This document shows, piece after piece, positions 10,851-21,770 of a stretch of 64,000 bases of DNA. Below the pieces are notes generated by a model, which worked only from the letters and a program-made list of their open reading frames with translations, was not told where the DNA came from and searched no databases. The translations under genes were made by a program, and so were the position numbers. This DNA is from Musa acuminata AAA Group (taxonomy: Eukaryota; Streptophyta; Magnoliopsida; Zingiberales; Musaceae): the NCBI RefSeq assembly GCF_036884655.1, contig NC_088337.1, positions 32,532,501 to 32,596,500 on the forward strand, read 5' to 3'. The first letter of the stretch is position 1. The number at the start of each line of letters is the position of its first letter.

Positions 10851-13354
10851 GCTTAGAGGGCGGGCATACTAACTGTGCAAATAAGTGGCAATGTCATGAT
10901 TGGTTACTTGTTTGACTCGACTGTGAGAATGGCACGGTGAAGGTGCGATTGAATCGAAGAGGCACCATTATGGGGCTTGGCAGGATGTTTCATAAATGTA
11001 GCTACGTGCAGAGATTTGGTTTTCCTTTCAAGGAGGATCTCATGACAGGTATAGCCATAGGAGGAAACAGAGGAAGAAGAAAGCTACCGACTGCTGGAGT
11101 TTGGGGGGAGAACTCTGTACAAAGCAATAAAGATTATATCAAATGGAAGAATGACACTTGGGTTTCAACAAGGGGGGAGTTTATAACAGTTCAATTTTTG
11201 GTTTTTCATAACCCAAATAAAATCTTTATTATGATATCAAACATGTCACACTATATTCATTTCCATTTCATCTAATATTTAATTAAAATTATTTATATAA
11301 TACTCTTTATTCATTTGTACTTAAGTATCAATTTTATGTTGGAATTGATAAGTATTTTTTAATTAATATTTTTTAAAATGATATTTGTGCCATGCTTGAA
11401 ATAATAATATTTTTAAAAATTTGAATTGTTTTACTGATTGAATTAAAATAAATTATGATGATTTTTAGAGTCATGAATGTGATGGTGGCATTGATATATG
11501 ATGATTTTGTCAAAAAAAATAATTATTGTGGATTTCTACTATCAACTGAGAAACCAACCGCCGTTGCGGGTCCGCCCGTCGACCGTGGGACCCGCGTCGT
11601 CGTCCACCAATGAGAGTGGGTTTCCTTTCCCTCCCCTACTTCAACGCCGTCACCTGAATGGCTCATGGCTTCGCGAGGAGCGCTTCCCAGCGGCATCCGC
11701 CGCCCTTCAAGTACCATGCACGCACACCTGCCTTCGTCGCCTAACTCTGAGGGTGTCGCGGTCGAATGGCTACCACGAGCTCGCACGCCTCTAGTTTGGT
11801 TTCTTTCTCGCCGGTTATTCGTTGGGTTTCTTGATATGTACACTTATAGGGGGAGAGAGAGAGAGAGAGAGAGAGTTCTACACTTCTCCTCCCCTCTCTT
11901 GTTTCGCTTCAACTGAGCACTTGATTAAAGATTCATATATATAGAGAGAATCGACGCCTTTTTCTTGATTGAAGATTCATCCAGTGCTCAATCACTACGA
12001 TGTCCTGGTTTCACTTCCCCTTTCTTGTTTCACTTTCGATATATTTAGATTTTTCGGTTCTCTGGATTTCTCAAGACTCTCCTGATGCATGTCTTTCTTG
12101 ATTAGAGATTCGTTCAGTTCTCTTTCTTAGTTAGAATTAGAACCTTCCTTTGGTGGATTACGCCCTGCGTTTCGCTCTACGGTAAATTCCCTTTTCTCGC
12201 TCTTACGGTAAATTCTGTAAGAGCTGGGTGGAAGTGTTCTGCCTAATCGTTCAACTCAATGAAAGAAAAAGAGTTCTTGTAACATTTATTAGTATATGAA
12301 GGTTCATTAACCATGGTAATTCTATAAGGATAATATGTACAAAAATTATGTCAGGTTTATCTTGGCAGAATGCTCTTCTCTTTATAACTCCATATTTACC
12401 TGCTAGTGCTGTTCATTCTCGCCACATTTACCTTGCTACACCACTCACTGGAAAATAGAAACACACTTTTGATACAATGATGTTCTCTAACTTTTGATAC
12501 TTGCTTTTCTTACATGCATCCTCAGTTTGGTTGTTCTTATTTATCTCTAGAGACACCTTGATACATCTTTTTCTTTTTCTTAACAAATGGACCTTTCGTC
12601 ATGTTTCTTTCTCTTCGATGGGCATTCTGTTCCATACATCAGTTCCAACAGAAGTCATTCAGGTCAAATTGTTTACAACTTGATGCACCTTTATTGTCTT
12701 CATGGATTTTTAGTTCTAGTTTTGTTGTAAGATATGGCAGTCCAAATCCATCTGATTGCTTTCTGTTCTCCTGTTGCGCTGATGGTCTCTTGCTGCTAAG
12801 ATGTCCAAGAAATTTGTCGGTAAAGCAGCCTAAAATTATAATGTGAGCAGAAAAGCTTCCTGCCTGCTTGCTCCTTTACGTGGAACGATGGACACGCTTT
12901 AGAGAAGATGTTCCAAGGCAGCTCTCCCCAAGCAGGACGGACATCTTTTCCTTGGGGTCTTTGCGTAAGTTCTAAGCAACTCCACTGCAACTCTTCTCTT
13001 GCTGAGCTGAAGAAGAATGCCCCCAAGTCAAAAAGAAGAAGAGCACAGAGGTCGGCAATGCGCGAATTCCCACTACCAACAGTGACAAGGGAAGCATCTT
13101 TACACCTTCGTCGAACCGACTAACTTTTCAGAGGAAAGCAAAGCAACGGACCCCATCGTCCATCGTCCATCGTCAAGGTGTGTGTGGTCGTCTCATGCAT
13201 GGATGGCAAAGCGTGGTGGGTGGACATGTTTCCGAGAAAGTTCCACTCCACCGACGCTTTCCCCTTCTTCCCTTGATGTGGCGATTCTGATCAATCGGCC
13301 AGCAAGCAAAGCAAGAGCTGAGTTCCAATTCTTCCCCGTCCACGGAGCGGAGCC
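10257..13354. other. Spacer between the MYB and NLR genes
   Basis: Three kilobases without a convincing gene. It holds a long (TC)n tract at 10809-10849, AT-rich DNA at 11200-11520, a GC-rich island at about 11560-11810 and a (GA)n tract at 11852-11875. The GC-rich island followed by pyrimidine-rich sequence resembles the promoter and leader of some transcript, but neither strand gives a reading frame with a known motif. The last few hundred bases before 13355 probably include the NLR promoter and leader. Confidence 0.45.
10809..10849. repeat. (TC)n microsatellite
   Basis: About 20 uninterrupted TC units in the spacer downstream of the MYB gene. Confidence 0.95.
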
Positions 13355-16300
13355 ATGGCAGAGGTGGTTGCCAGCAGCATCGTGAGGTTTGTGTCCGACA
13401 AGCTGGGAGCCAAAGTGTTGAACGAGCTGGGGATGCTGAAGGGTGTGGGCGAGGAACTCAAGCGGCTGGAGAGCACCCTCGCCGCAATCCAAGACGTGCT
13501 CGAAGACGCAGAAGCACGGCAGGTGAAGGAGAAATCCCTCAGAGTTTGGCTGCGGGAGCTGAAGGATGTCGCCTACGACTTGGACGATCTGTTGGATGAG
13601 ACCGCAGTCAAGGCCCTGACCAAAGGAAAGGTGCGTGGATTGCCTCTCACGCCCAAATCAATTCGAGTTCGGCATGAGATAGCTTGCAAGGTGAAGAAGA
13701 TGAGGAAGAGATTAGACGCCATCGCGGAGGAGCGAGCCACATTCCACCTGAGGGAGGGAACCGCCAAAGACAGTGAGCCGGGCAGTGGAGTAAGAGAGCA
13801 AACTGGCTCTTCGGTGGATGAATCCCAAGTCTACGGTCGACAGCAAGACAAGGAGCAACTCATCGACTTCCTTCTCGGCGACTCTACTGAAGAACATAAT
13901 AACAATCTCGGAGTCATTGCAATTGTTGGGCTGGGTGGTCTCGGCAAGACCACTCTCGCTCAGCTAGTGTACAATGATGAGGGGGTGCGTCAGCACTTCG
14001 AGAGGAGGATGTGGGTCTACGTTTCTGATAAGTTCGACAGCAAAAGTCTCATGAGATCGATCATAGAATCCCTGAGCGCAAAGGAGTTCACCCTCCCGGA
14101 CATGGACCCGATGCAGCGGGAGCTCGTGGAACAGATCAGAGGTAGGAGGTTTCTGCTGGTGTTGGATGACGTCTGGAACGAGGACTACGAACTGTGGGAT
14201 AGACTGAGGATTCTGCTGAACAATGGAGCCAAGGGAAGTAAGGTTGTGGTGACGACACGAAGCCGGCGAGTCGCGTCCGTGATGAACGCGGACGACGTGC
14301 ACTTCCTCGCCGGTCTCTCCGACGACGACTGCTGGTTGTTGTTCAAGAGAAGGGCGTTCGAGTCGGGCAGCAGCGCGAGGAACCCCAGCTTGGTGGCCAT
14401 CGGCAAGGAGATCGTGAGGCGATGTGGAGGCATGCCGTTGGCAGCCAAGGCTTTGGGGAGCATGATGCGGTTCAAGCGAGAGGTGAGCCAGTGGGTGGCG
14501 GTCCGGGACAACGAGATTTGGAGACCCTCCGCCGACGTTGACGACGACCAGATTCTACCTGCTTTGATGCTGAGCTACAGTCATCTTCCACCGCGTCTGA
14601 AACAATGCTTTGCGTACTGCGCGATTATCCCAAAAGGCAAAACGATGCGGATCGAGACACTGGCTCAGCTGTGGGTTGCAGGAGGCCTGGCGGACCTGGA
14701 GGATGTGGGATCTCACTACGTGGATCAGTTGCTGTCCAGATCCCTTCTCGAGATCGGTCAAGAGGAAGCGCATGGTGCTGTGAACCTGGTCAAAATGCAC
14801 GACGTCGTCCACGACCTCGCTCGGTTTGTCGCCGGCGACGAATGCTCGATCGTGGACGTCTGCGGCAGCACAGCCACCTCCCCAGGTTCGCGCTACGCGT
14901 CTCTACTCTTCGATGGACGGACGCCATCGGTTGCAGAGACGCTTGGCCATCTGCGGAAGCTGCGAGCTTTGTATGTGATCGTGACCGAAGGCATTTTTGA
15001 GGAGTATGGTGTGAGGGTGCTCGACGGGAAGAATGTTTACGGACGAAGTGCAGAGGAGCAAGACGAAGACGAGAGAGTTCTCCTTGCCATATTCTCCACC
15101 ATGAAACCCCTGCGAGCACTACATTTGGATAGCTTTCCCATGAAAGCACTGCCTGCTGCAGTACAAAATCTCGATCATCTGCGGTACCTCGACCTGTCAC
15201 GAACCGACCTCCGAACACTTCCTCCGGCCATCGGGCGTCTCCACAACCTGCAGATCCTGAAACTGTGGAGTTGTACAGGACTCGAAGCATTGCCCGAATC
15301 GATCGGCGAGCTGGTAAATCTGGTGACCTTGGATCTCTGTCTCTGCCGACGCCTTTCTTCTTTACCGGATTGCATCGGTCGCATGGGCAACCTGCGGAAC
15401 TTGGATGTTTCCACGGCTTGCATCACCACGCTGCCGGAATCGTTGAGCTCCCTCTCAAACCTACAGCTGCTGAAACTTAGAGACTGTTACTGGCTGCATG
15501 AGCTTCCGAAGAACGCACAGAGCATGAGAAGCCTCACACACCTTGACATACGTGGTTGTTATGGTCTGACCTGCATGCCCGCGGGGTTAGGACAGTTGCG
15601 TCAGCTGCGGATGCTGCCGACGTACCTGCTCGGTGATGGAGATGGCGAAGGAGGTCTTGAAGAGCTCGGCACCCTAAATCTCGAAGGTGAATTGTATATC
15701 GGGAATCTTCAGAATCTAAGGAGTGCTACGGAAGCCGGCGAGGCCAATCTGAGGGAGAAGCCGGGCCTGCGTTCGCTGAAACTAAAGTGGGATCTGACCT
15801 CTTGGTTCCAACAAGAAGACCGGAATGATGTCGCGGCCATTGGTGAGGAGCACACCGAGCTGGTGGAAGATGCGCTAGGAAGCCTCCGACCGCAGCCAGA
15901 CCTGGAGGTCCTGCGGATCGAGGGTTACGTTGGCAAGGTGCTGCCGGGGTGGATGATGGATTGCTCGATTCCGAATCTGGTGGAGCTTTCACTGGACTTG
16001 TTTACTCGATGTGAGAAGTTGCCGGCGTTGGAGAGGCTCTCCTGTCTAAAGGAGCTGAACCTGAGCAGATTCCCCCGTGTCGAGTGCCTTCCACGGTTAG
16101 GGCAGCTACCCTGTCTCAGGGTCCTCTGCCTCGAAGCGCTTCCTGCTGTGAAGCGTTTGGGATCAGAGTTGTCCGGCGGCGGGTGCGCGTTCCCTGCACT
16201 GGAGGAACTGCGACTGGTTTTCATGTTGGATTTGGAGGAGTGGTCAGGCACGGAGGGGGAAGATTTCCTTCCTCGTCTCTCAGAGCTGGTACTGACGGAC

Positions 16301-16558
16301 TGCCCAAAACTAGGAGCACTACCATCGACGTTTCCATCTGTGAACCGGCTGACGATGAACGTGGACGACAAGCTGCTACTCTCTCACCTCGAACGTGGTG
16401 CGTTTCCAAACCTAAAGCATTTGGGTATCTGTAACTGCGACCCAGATGATGAAGCAGGAGGCATGCCAGAAGTCCTAGTGGAGCGCTTGGATTCTGTTGA
16501 AAGCTCGTCATGGACAGTAAGTGAACAGGAAATTGTCCAAGTTGGCAAGAATTGTTAG
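13355..16558 (+). CDS. CC-NB-LRR disease resistance protein (RGA-like CNL)
   Basis: A single uninterrupted exon encodes 1,067 residues. The N-terminal coiled-coil (Rx_N) region spans about 1-130, with an EDVID-like DVAYDLDDLLDE at 71-82. The NB-ARC domain shows the P-loop GLGGLGKTT (192-200), kinase-2 FLLVLDDVWNE (266-276), RNBS-B VVVTTRSRRVA (297-307), GLPL-type GGMPLAAKALG (358-368), RNBS-D CFAYCAIIPKG (418-428) and MHDV (481-484). From about residue 575 leucine-rich repeats alternate LPESIGEL-type and longer irregular repeats to the C terminus. All nucleotide-binding motifs are present, so it looks functional. By family, it is an intracellular immune receptor recognising pathogen effectors; the ligand cannot be inferred. 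It is convergent with the EIN3-like gene at 17.3 kb. The ATG at 13355 sits directly before the Rx_N fold. Confidence 0.96.
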   Translation: MAEVVASSIVRFVSDKLGAKVLNELGMLKGVGEELKRLESTLAAIQDVLEDAEARQVKEKSLRVWLRELKDVAYDLDDLLDETAVKALTKGKVRGLPLTPKSIRVRHEIACKVKKMRKRLDAIAEERATFHLREGTAKDSEPGSGVREQTGSSVDESQVYGRQQDKEQLIDFLLGDSTEEHNNNLGVIAIVGLGGLGKTTLAQLVYNDEGVRQHFERRMWVYVSDKFDSKSLMRSIIESLSAKEFTLPDMDPMQRELVEQIRGRRFLLVLDDVWNEDYELWDRLRILLNNGAKGSKVVVTTRSRRVASVMNADDVHFLAGLSDDDCWLLFKRRAFESGSSARNPSLVAIGKEIVRRCGGMPLAAKALGSMMRFKREVSQWVAVRDNEIWRPSADVDDDQILPALMLSYSHLPPRLKQCFAYCAIIPKGKTMRIETLAQLWVAGGLADLEDVGSHYVDQLLSRSLLEIGQEEAHGAVNLVKMHDVVHDLARFVAGDECSIVDVCGSTATSPGSRYASLLFDGRTPSVAETLGHLRKLRALYVIVTEGIFEEYGVRVLDGKNVYGRSAEEQDEDERVLLAIFSTMKPLRALHLDSFPMKALPAAVQNLDHLRYLDLSRTDLRTLPPAIGRLHNLQILKLWSCTGLEALPESIGELVNLVTLDLCLCRRLSSLPDCIGRMGNLRNLDVSTACITTLPESLSSLSNLQLLKLRDCYWLHELPKNAQSMRSLTHLDIRGCYGLTCMPAGLGQLRQLRMLPTYLLGDGDGEGGLEELGTLNLEGELYIGNLQNLRSATEAGEANLREKPGLRSLKLKWDLTSWFQQEDRNDVAAIGEEHTELVEDALGSLRPQPDLEVLRIEGYVGKVLPGWMMDCSIPNLVELSLDLFTRCEKLPALERLSCLKELNLSRFPRVECLPRLGQLPCLRVLCLEALPAVKRLGSELSGGGCAFPALEELRLVFMLDLEEWSGTEGEDFLPRLSELVLTDCPKLGALPSTFPSVNRLTMNVDDKLLLSHLERGAFPNLKHLGICNCDPDDEAGGMPEVLVERLDSVESSSWTVSEQEIVQVGKNC

Positions 16559-17325
16559 ATCCTCCAAAGAAACTTCACTCTCTCTCTGCCTAACTCGTCC
16601 TTGCAAGACCTGGAAGTGAGGTTGTAAGACCTGGAAGTGAGGTTGTAAGAACTTGAAGAACACCTGCATTACCAGTTCAAGAGCTGAAAAATATACACCA
16701 GATTTTCTCATTTGCAGAAATCCAATAGAAATACTTCACTGCAAAGAGAAAACAAAATCCTCTGAGCAAAGATAGACCGGTGCCAAATCGAAATTCGCTA
16801 TGATACACAGACAACCAACCCCAACAAAAGAAAAAATAACAGCAAATTATTAGTTTGATAAATAAAGAATTACAAACCCAAGATTCATCGATAAATTGCT
16901 CAACCGTGGAGCAGAGCAGTTCATGGAACAACAACACAAACAATTACGTCCATCGACGATCTGCAAGAAGGAGAAATTTGCAAAAGCTTATATGACTACA
17001 AGTTACTAAGCCATAAATATCTGAACAAGAGCAAGTTTAAAAGCAACATGACAGTCTAAACATCAAAGTATCCATTCATGAGTTCTCAAAACTAATACAA
17101 ACTCCACATTCTATACATGCAACCAAGTCTTGAGGAGCGCACTCCACATATAAATATCTATCCAATATATATAACAAGGAAAAAAATTTACATATCGAGA
17201 TAAGGGAAGACCACCCTAAGCCAAATTCAAGGTTCTTTTTATTCTCGGAAATCTAATCTGCTGCTGTTGACGCGACTCCACCATTTTAAAGAAATGATCA
17301 AACATGGTGTCTCCACCATTTCATT
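16559..17325. other. Convergent 3' spacer between the NLR and the EIN3-like gene
   Basis: Non-coding. Begins with the probable NLR 3' untranslated region, which contains a 21-bp unit (AAGACCTGGAAGTGAGGTTGT) repeated about two and a half times near 16605-16660. The rest is AT-rich and must include the 3' end of the minus-strand EIN3-like gene. Confidence 0.6.
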
Positions 17326-19100
17326 TCAGCAGAACCAGCTAAATCCATCTTGCTTTGTACCCCCATGCAAGGCATCAGAGTTATCCATTCCAAGCATGTT
17401 GAAGCCAGACCTAATCCTGATACCTGCACTAGCTTCAAGGGGCTGGGCACTTGGTTCTTGTTCGAGTGGCAGTGATCGCTCTACCACACCACTGACCTCT
17501 TCGAATAGACTGCGATCAAAGAAGCTGTCTTCCATCTGAAGAGAATTTGATCCTTCCAACATGGTCACACCTCCCGAGCTGGAGTTCTTACTAGCATTGA
17601 TACTGATATCATACAAGTTCGTTAACTCGTTGATCAATTTTTGCCCATCAGAAGGAATACCGAGTTCAGATATATTGACTGGATTAACTGAAGGCTTGTT
17701 GTCAGGCACCTGCAAGCCATTGCTCATCATCCCAATACCTGTAGGAAGAGTGTTCTGATACTTACAGACATAACGGTGACTGTTCCTGGCGTTCCTGTCA
17801 AGAAATCCATTGCGGAAATTGTTGTGTGGGCATAGCGCATTATCGCAGGTATAGATCCGCTGTTCATCATCAGTTCAGACTCCCTGGAAGTTCTTTTCTG
17901 AATGAACCCTACATCCTTCTCTCCCTTCATCGGAGCAGATCTAATAAGCATCACATCCCCTGTACAAGCTCTTAAATTAAAGGCATTAGCAGCAAGAGCC
18001 AGCTTGTAGTTTGCCACACCCTCACCTTTAACTTTGTAAATGCCTGTGTGATCATACTCGCTGCTGTTGTTGTCGAAGGAGATGGCTCCTGAGACACCAC
18101 GGCCAGCGGATTGGGGTGCGCATGCATCTGTGTGCAGCTTCATCTACATGTCCTCCTCCTGCTTGATGACAGCAAGCCATGTTGTGCTCTCCTTGGCAGT
18201 CATCTTGTCTTGGAGGCACTTGGACTGCCGAACAAGCCTACGGATCCTCTCAATGTCAGGAGACATGTGCTTGATTACCACCATCAAGACCGCAACCTTC
18301 CAAGACTTCTTCAGATCATGTGGCTTCTTGTACGGTGGTAGGCCATGTTCCATAGGGATGTCCAGTTTGCGCCACCACTCCTCTCTCCCAGTAGGCCACC
18401 ATGGGGGCGGGATTCCTTTCTCAAGGGGAAACCGCCGCTGTGGTGGATCACAGTGCTGCATAAGAGCAGACAAGAGAGAACCCAACGTTGTGTCCTGAAG
18501 CTCCATCAATGAATGAGGACCCACAGTCTCCGCGTTGACATCACTGTTAGATCCAGGTACAGCATTATCAACCTGGTACTTGGCTATAGCAGCAGGCCCG
18601 TTCTGATCAAACCTGACCTTGTCTTTCCACCAACCTCTGAGGTTATCGGAAGCACCACTGACGGGCTTGCCCTTCTCCGGAATTATACCATAGACGAAGC
18701 CCTGAGCCTTGCACACCTCCATCATCTTCAGCATGTACTTGAGAATCCCGTCCTGTGCCCGAGACATCTTCTTCCGGCAGGCCTGTTTCTGTGACTGCTG
18801 TCTTGCTGCATCAGTCTGCACCTTGCTCTTGCTCTGTTGCTTCTCCTTCAAGCGTTTCAGCCGCAGCTGGTCTCTCCACATGCGCCATTCAAGTTCTTCT
18901 ATATCAATATCATCATCACTATGTTCATCACCAGCCTCAGCAAATTGTTCTGGTGGCAGGTCAACCGGATCTCCCTCTCCCATTATGTGTTCGCCCGCTG
19001 AAACCTGGTGGAAGCCACCGTAACCAACATTCCTCTCACCCTGCACATAATTTGAGCCACCAGGACACACCATGTCTTCAATTAATAGCACCCCCATCAT
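17326..19100 (-). pseudogene. EIN3-like (EIL) transcription factor, interrupted by a TAG stop and a frameshift
   Basis: The minus-strand frame from ATG 19100 encodes a recognisable EIN3 DNA-binding domain: acidic [16 protein letters not shown], basic LKRLKEKQQ, then [57 protein letters not shown] and [20 protein letters not shown]. After [11 protein letters not shown] (residue 318) comes an in-frame TAG (18144-18146). The same frame then resumes with MKLHTDACAPQS and runs to about 17860. There the conserved EIL motif RIYTCDNALCPHNNF / GFLDRNARNSHRYVCKYQ appears only in a different frame, indicating a one-base loss or two-base gain at about 17857-17878. That second frame continues to the C terminus at 17326. 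EIN3/EIL proteins are nuclear ethylene-response activators stabilised when EBF1/2 no longer degrade them. With both lesions only a truncated DNA-binding-domain protein could be made. Sequencing error is an alternative. Confidence 0.85.
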
Positions 19101-19538
19101 CACAAGCAGCACAAGAACGCAAGTTTGTATTCCCTGGATAGGAACAGATGCAGCACCAAAGCATTAGAAAACATGCACTGTGTCTCACAAGTTCGGAACC
19201 CAAAAGATAATTAGTGTGCAGGATATACGGAAGAAGAAATATACAACAAGAACAACCAACAGACGTATTTTCCATCTCCATTATTACATTCAACAAGCAT
19301 GCAATAAATTCAATGTAAGAAATCACGGAAAGCATATCCCCCACAAGTAGTGAGAAGGCATGATGTATCATCAAGTCCGTCAAGGAAAGGATCTGCTCAA
19401 CAAATAGGAAGATATTTGATGCATTTAGTGGAGTGGTTACCAAGTCGTCTTTCACAAGGGCGTATGTGATACTAATTGCCTTTCTCTTAGTTATATAGAT
19501 CACTGGAAACGTGTTCAAGAAGAACGTGTGTCAACATA
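19101..19538 (-). other. Probable 5' leader/intron of the EIN3-like gene
   Basis: On the minus strand a good acceptor (CTGTTCCTATCCAG) ends at about 19134, about 35 bases before the start codon at 19100, suggesting a spliced 5' leader whose first exon lies further upstream, perhaps in the GC-richer region 20,900-21,760. No coding sequence was recognised here. Confidence 0.35.
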
Positions 19539-20638
19539 AATACTGATAGAAGATAAGATTTTCCTAACTATATGAGGAAATTTCTCTATTCTATTAAGGA
19601 AAATCCTCTATTCTGTTAGGAAAATCCTTCCTCGTAATCTCTAAATCCTTCCTCGTAATCTCTAATCTCTATAAATAGAAGGAAGATGTTAATGTATTCA
19701 AGCTAAAGCTATTTCATTTCTACAATAAAGCTTCCTCAATTATTGTTCTTATCTTCTATTATTTTATCTTCTATTATTTCTATCATGGTATCAGAGCCGC
19801 TTGCCTAGAGCAAGCTCTCTTCTCGCTGTCAATTCATCATTGGTGTTGCCACTCTGCGCCAACGTCTGTTCCCTTCCGCTACGGTATCTTTAGTGCTACT
19901 CATCAGCACTGCCCCACCTTTCTTCCTTGTTGTAGCTATTTTCCTTCCTCTTTTGCTACAGCTTCCTCTTCTGCTACAGCTTCCTCATCTATTGCAGTTT
20001 CCTCCTTTGCTATAGTAGCATCACTGCAATATTGCTGTAGATTTCTTCTCTACCGTCACAGCTGTCGTAATCCCAACCACGACCAACGTCATTGAGAAAA
20101 GCGAGGCTTCGCTCTTGCCTTCGGCCAGCGACCAACGTCGCTGAAGAAAGTGAAGCTTCACCCTTCGGCCAGCGACCAATGCCGTTGCATTCCTAAGAGG
20201 CTCATCTTCCTCACCGCGGTAGTCTTCGCTGATCTGTCAACATTTGACAGACTTAAGGAGAATGAAGAGAACGCCTGTGCCATCACAGCAACAACAATCG
20301 CAACAGCAACAGCAGCGATCTACACTTATCTTACTCATAAAGCCTCTTGCTTGTAAACAATTCTTTGCATCGATCCAAGATTGGTATCCTTGTCAGGAGC
20401 ACCATCTTGCGGGGGCACGATAGAAGATAAGAGGAGCACCATCTTGCGGGGGCACGATAGAAGATAAGATTTTCCTAACTATACGAGGAAATTTCTCTAT
20501 TCTGTTAAGGAAAATCGGAAATCCTTCCTCGTAAAAGGAAGATGTTAATGTAAAAGCTATTTCATTTCTACAATAAAGCTTCCTCAATTATTGTTCTTAT
20601 CTTCTATTATTTTATCTTCTATTATTTCTATCAAATAC
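19539..20638 (+). mobile_element. TRIM: miniature non-autonomous LTR retrotransposon with target-site duplication
   Basis: The 5' LTR (19544-19785, 242 bp, TGATAG...CTATCA) is followed directly by a primer-binding site TGGTATCAGAGC (19786-19797) complementary to initiator-methionine tRNA. The 3' LTR is 20455-20633 (179 bp). A 5-bp target duplication AATAC flanks the element (19539-19543 and 20634-20638). The interior is about 670 bp, lacks gag/pol, and has local duplications, including a repeat of AGGAGCACCATCTTGCGGGG and of the 3' LTR start. The 5' LTR has a TATA box (TATAAATA, 19670-19677), which is deleted from the shorter 3' LTR; that start also reads CGATAG. The size fits TRIM/SMART elements mobilised by autonomous LTR elements in trans. 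It lies in the presumed leader of the EIN3-like gene. Confidence 0.92.
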
Positions 20639-21770
20639 AACCATTTACAAAGCAGCACGCAATAAAATGATTTATAAGCTGATTCACATACAGAACAGAA
20701 ATTTTGAATCAGGCATCGTGCTTGCTTAGAACAGAAGAATGGTGTCCTGAGTACCTACCAAAAGATACTACACAATCACATTCAAAGAATGGTTCCAAAT
20801 GAAAAGGGGAAGAAAAATGATCTTTTTCGTTCTGTATTTGGAAAGTATGAGCAGAAGAATTACTCAGAACAGCATACCGTCTCAGAGAGATGAAGCTTAT
20901 CGATTCAAGATGAATGAGAAATCAGGCAATCAAAACGAAAGTGAACTCCCCCATTTCGTCTTTGCGCCAAGACAAAGAGGACGACGCCAAAATTTCGTCT
21001 TTGCGCGCTTCAGCTCATCACCGAAAGTGAAACCGAAGGCCGAATCAAAACGAACGCAGCACACTCTCCCGAGGATGTACAGAGTGAACGCCGATTCGGC
21101 GTCTTTCTCCACCAACGGCAATATGATGAGCGAAACCGCCCAAAAATTGATTCTTTTTTCTCACACGCGACAACAATAACCACAAAAGCAAGCGATACTT
21201 GGACGACGAACCGAAGCTAGTTCGAGATCAGAATCAACAAAAGGTGATTCTTTCTCGACTAATGCCTAATACAAGCGCGGTCTTCCTCTCCCTCTGCACC
21301 GACGACATAGCCAACCTCCGAAACCCGCAGCCGCCAGTCCACCAAAACTCCAATGAAGCTACAAAGGCAATAGGAAGTGAAGAAAAGAAACAAGCGACCG
21401 AAACCGAGTGGAAACGACGTAGAGATCCACCAGAACAGAAACTGAGCACAAAGCAACAAAGGAGGCAACTTTAGGCGCCTAGGTGATGAAACAATCGCTC
21501 CTTTTTGCCTTCTCTCCACTGTTACAAGCCCAGTTCCGCGACTACCGCCGCCCCTGGCAGCGCTGAGACGGTGTGCATGCGTCCATCCCTCAGAAGACCA
21601 GCCTTCGCAGACACGGGAGAAGAGAAAAAGAGAGAGTAATGGAATCGGACGAGGAGTCGGTCGGTACTCTCTTCCGCATCAGTAGATGTGCTCTCACCAT
21701 CCGTTATTGTATGTCGCTCCCTTTCGCCACCGTAGTGCGGTCGAGTGTCAGCGGCACGTGATGTCACATA
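20639..21770. other. Probable promoter and leader region of the EIN3-like gene
   Basis: GC-richer than its surroundings, with many CG dinucleotides from about 20,930 to 21,760. Reading frames on both strands are short and unlike any family I know. On the minus strand this could be the first, non-coding exon and the promoter of the EIN3-like gene. A G-box CACGTG lies at 21755-21760. Confidence 0.35.
21755..21760. promoter_or_regulatory. G-box (CACGTG)
   Basis: Palindromic CACGTG at the outer edge of the GC-rich region upstream of the EIN3-like gene. Plant bZIP and bHLH factors bind this element. A single hexamer is weak evidence; function is inferred only from position. Confidence 0.25.

Noticed and set aside
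11523..11916. Overlapping open frames on both strands in a GC-rich island
   Set aside because: No recognisable motif, no compatible splice sites to further exons; more likely promoter or leader sequence of an undefined transcript.
14790..15290. Open frame of 166 codons on the minus strand
   Set aside because: Antisense shadow of the GC-rich NLR exon; Arg-rich composition is typical of such shadows.
17740..17770. A 27-nt GTAAGTATC...CTACAG segment that looks like a mini-intron in the EIN3-like gene
   Set aside because: Far shorter than workable plant introns, and the conserved EIL codons (HRYVCKYQNTLPTG) read straight across it in another frame, so a frameshift further upstream explains the data better.
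20799..21474. Plus-strand open frames of 126 and 91 codons
   Set aside because: Unusual composition without motifs, in what is better explained as the promoter/leader of the minus-strand EIN3-like gene.
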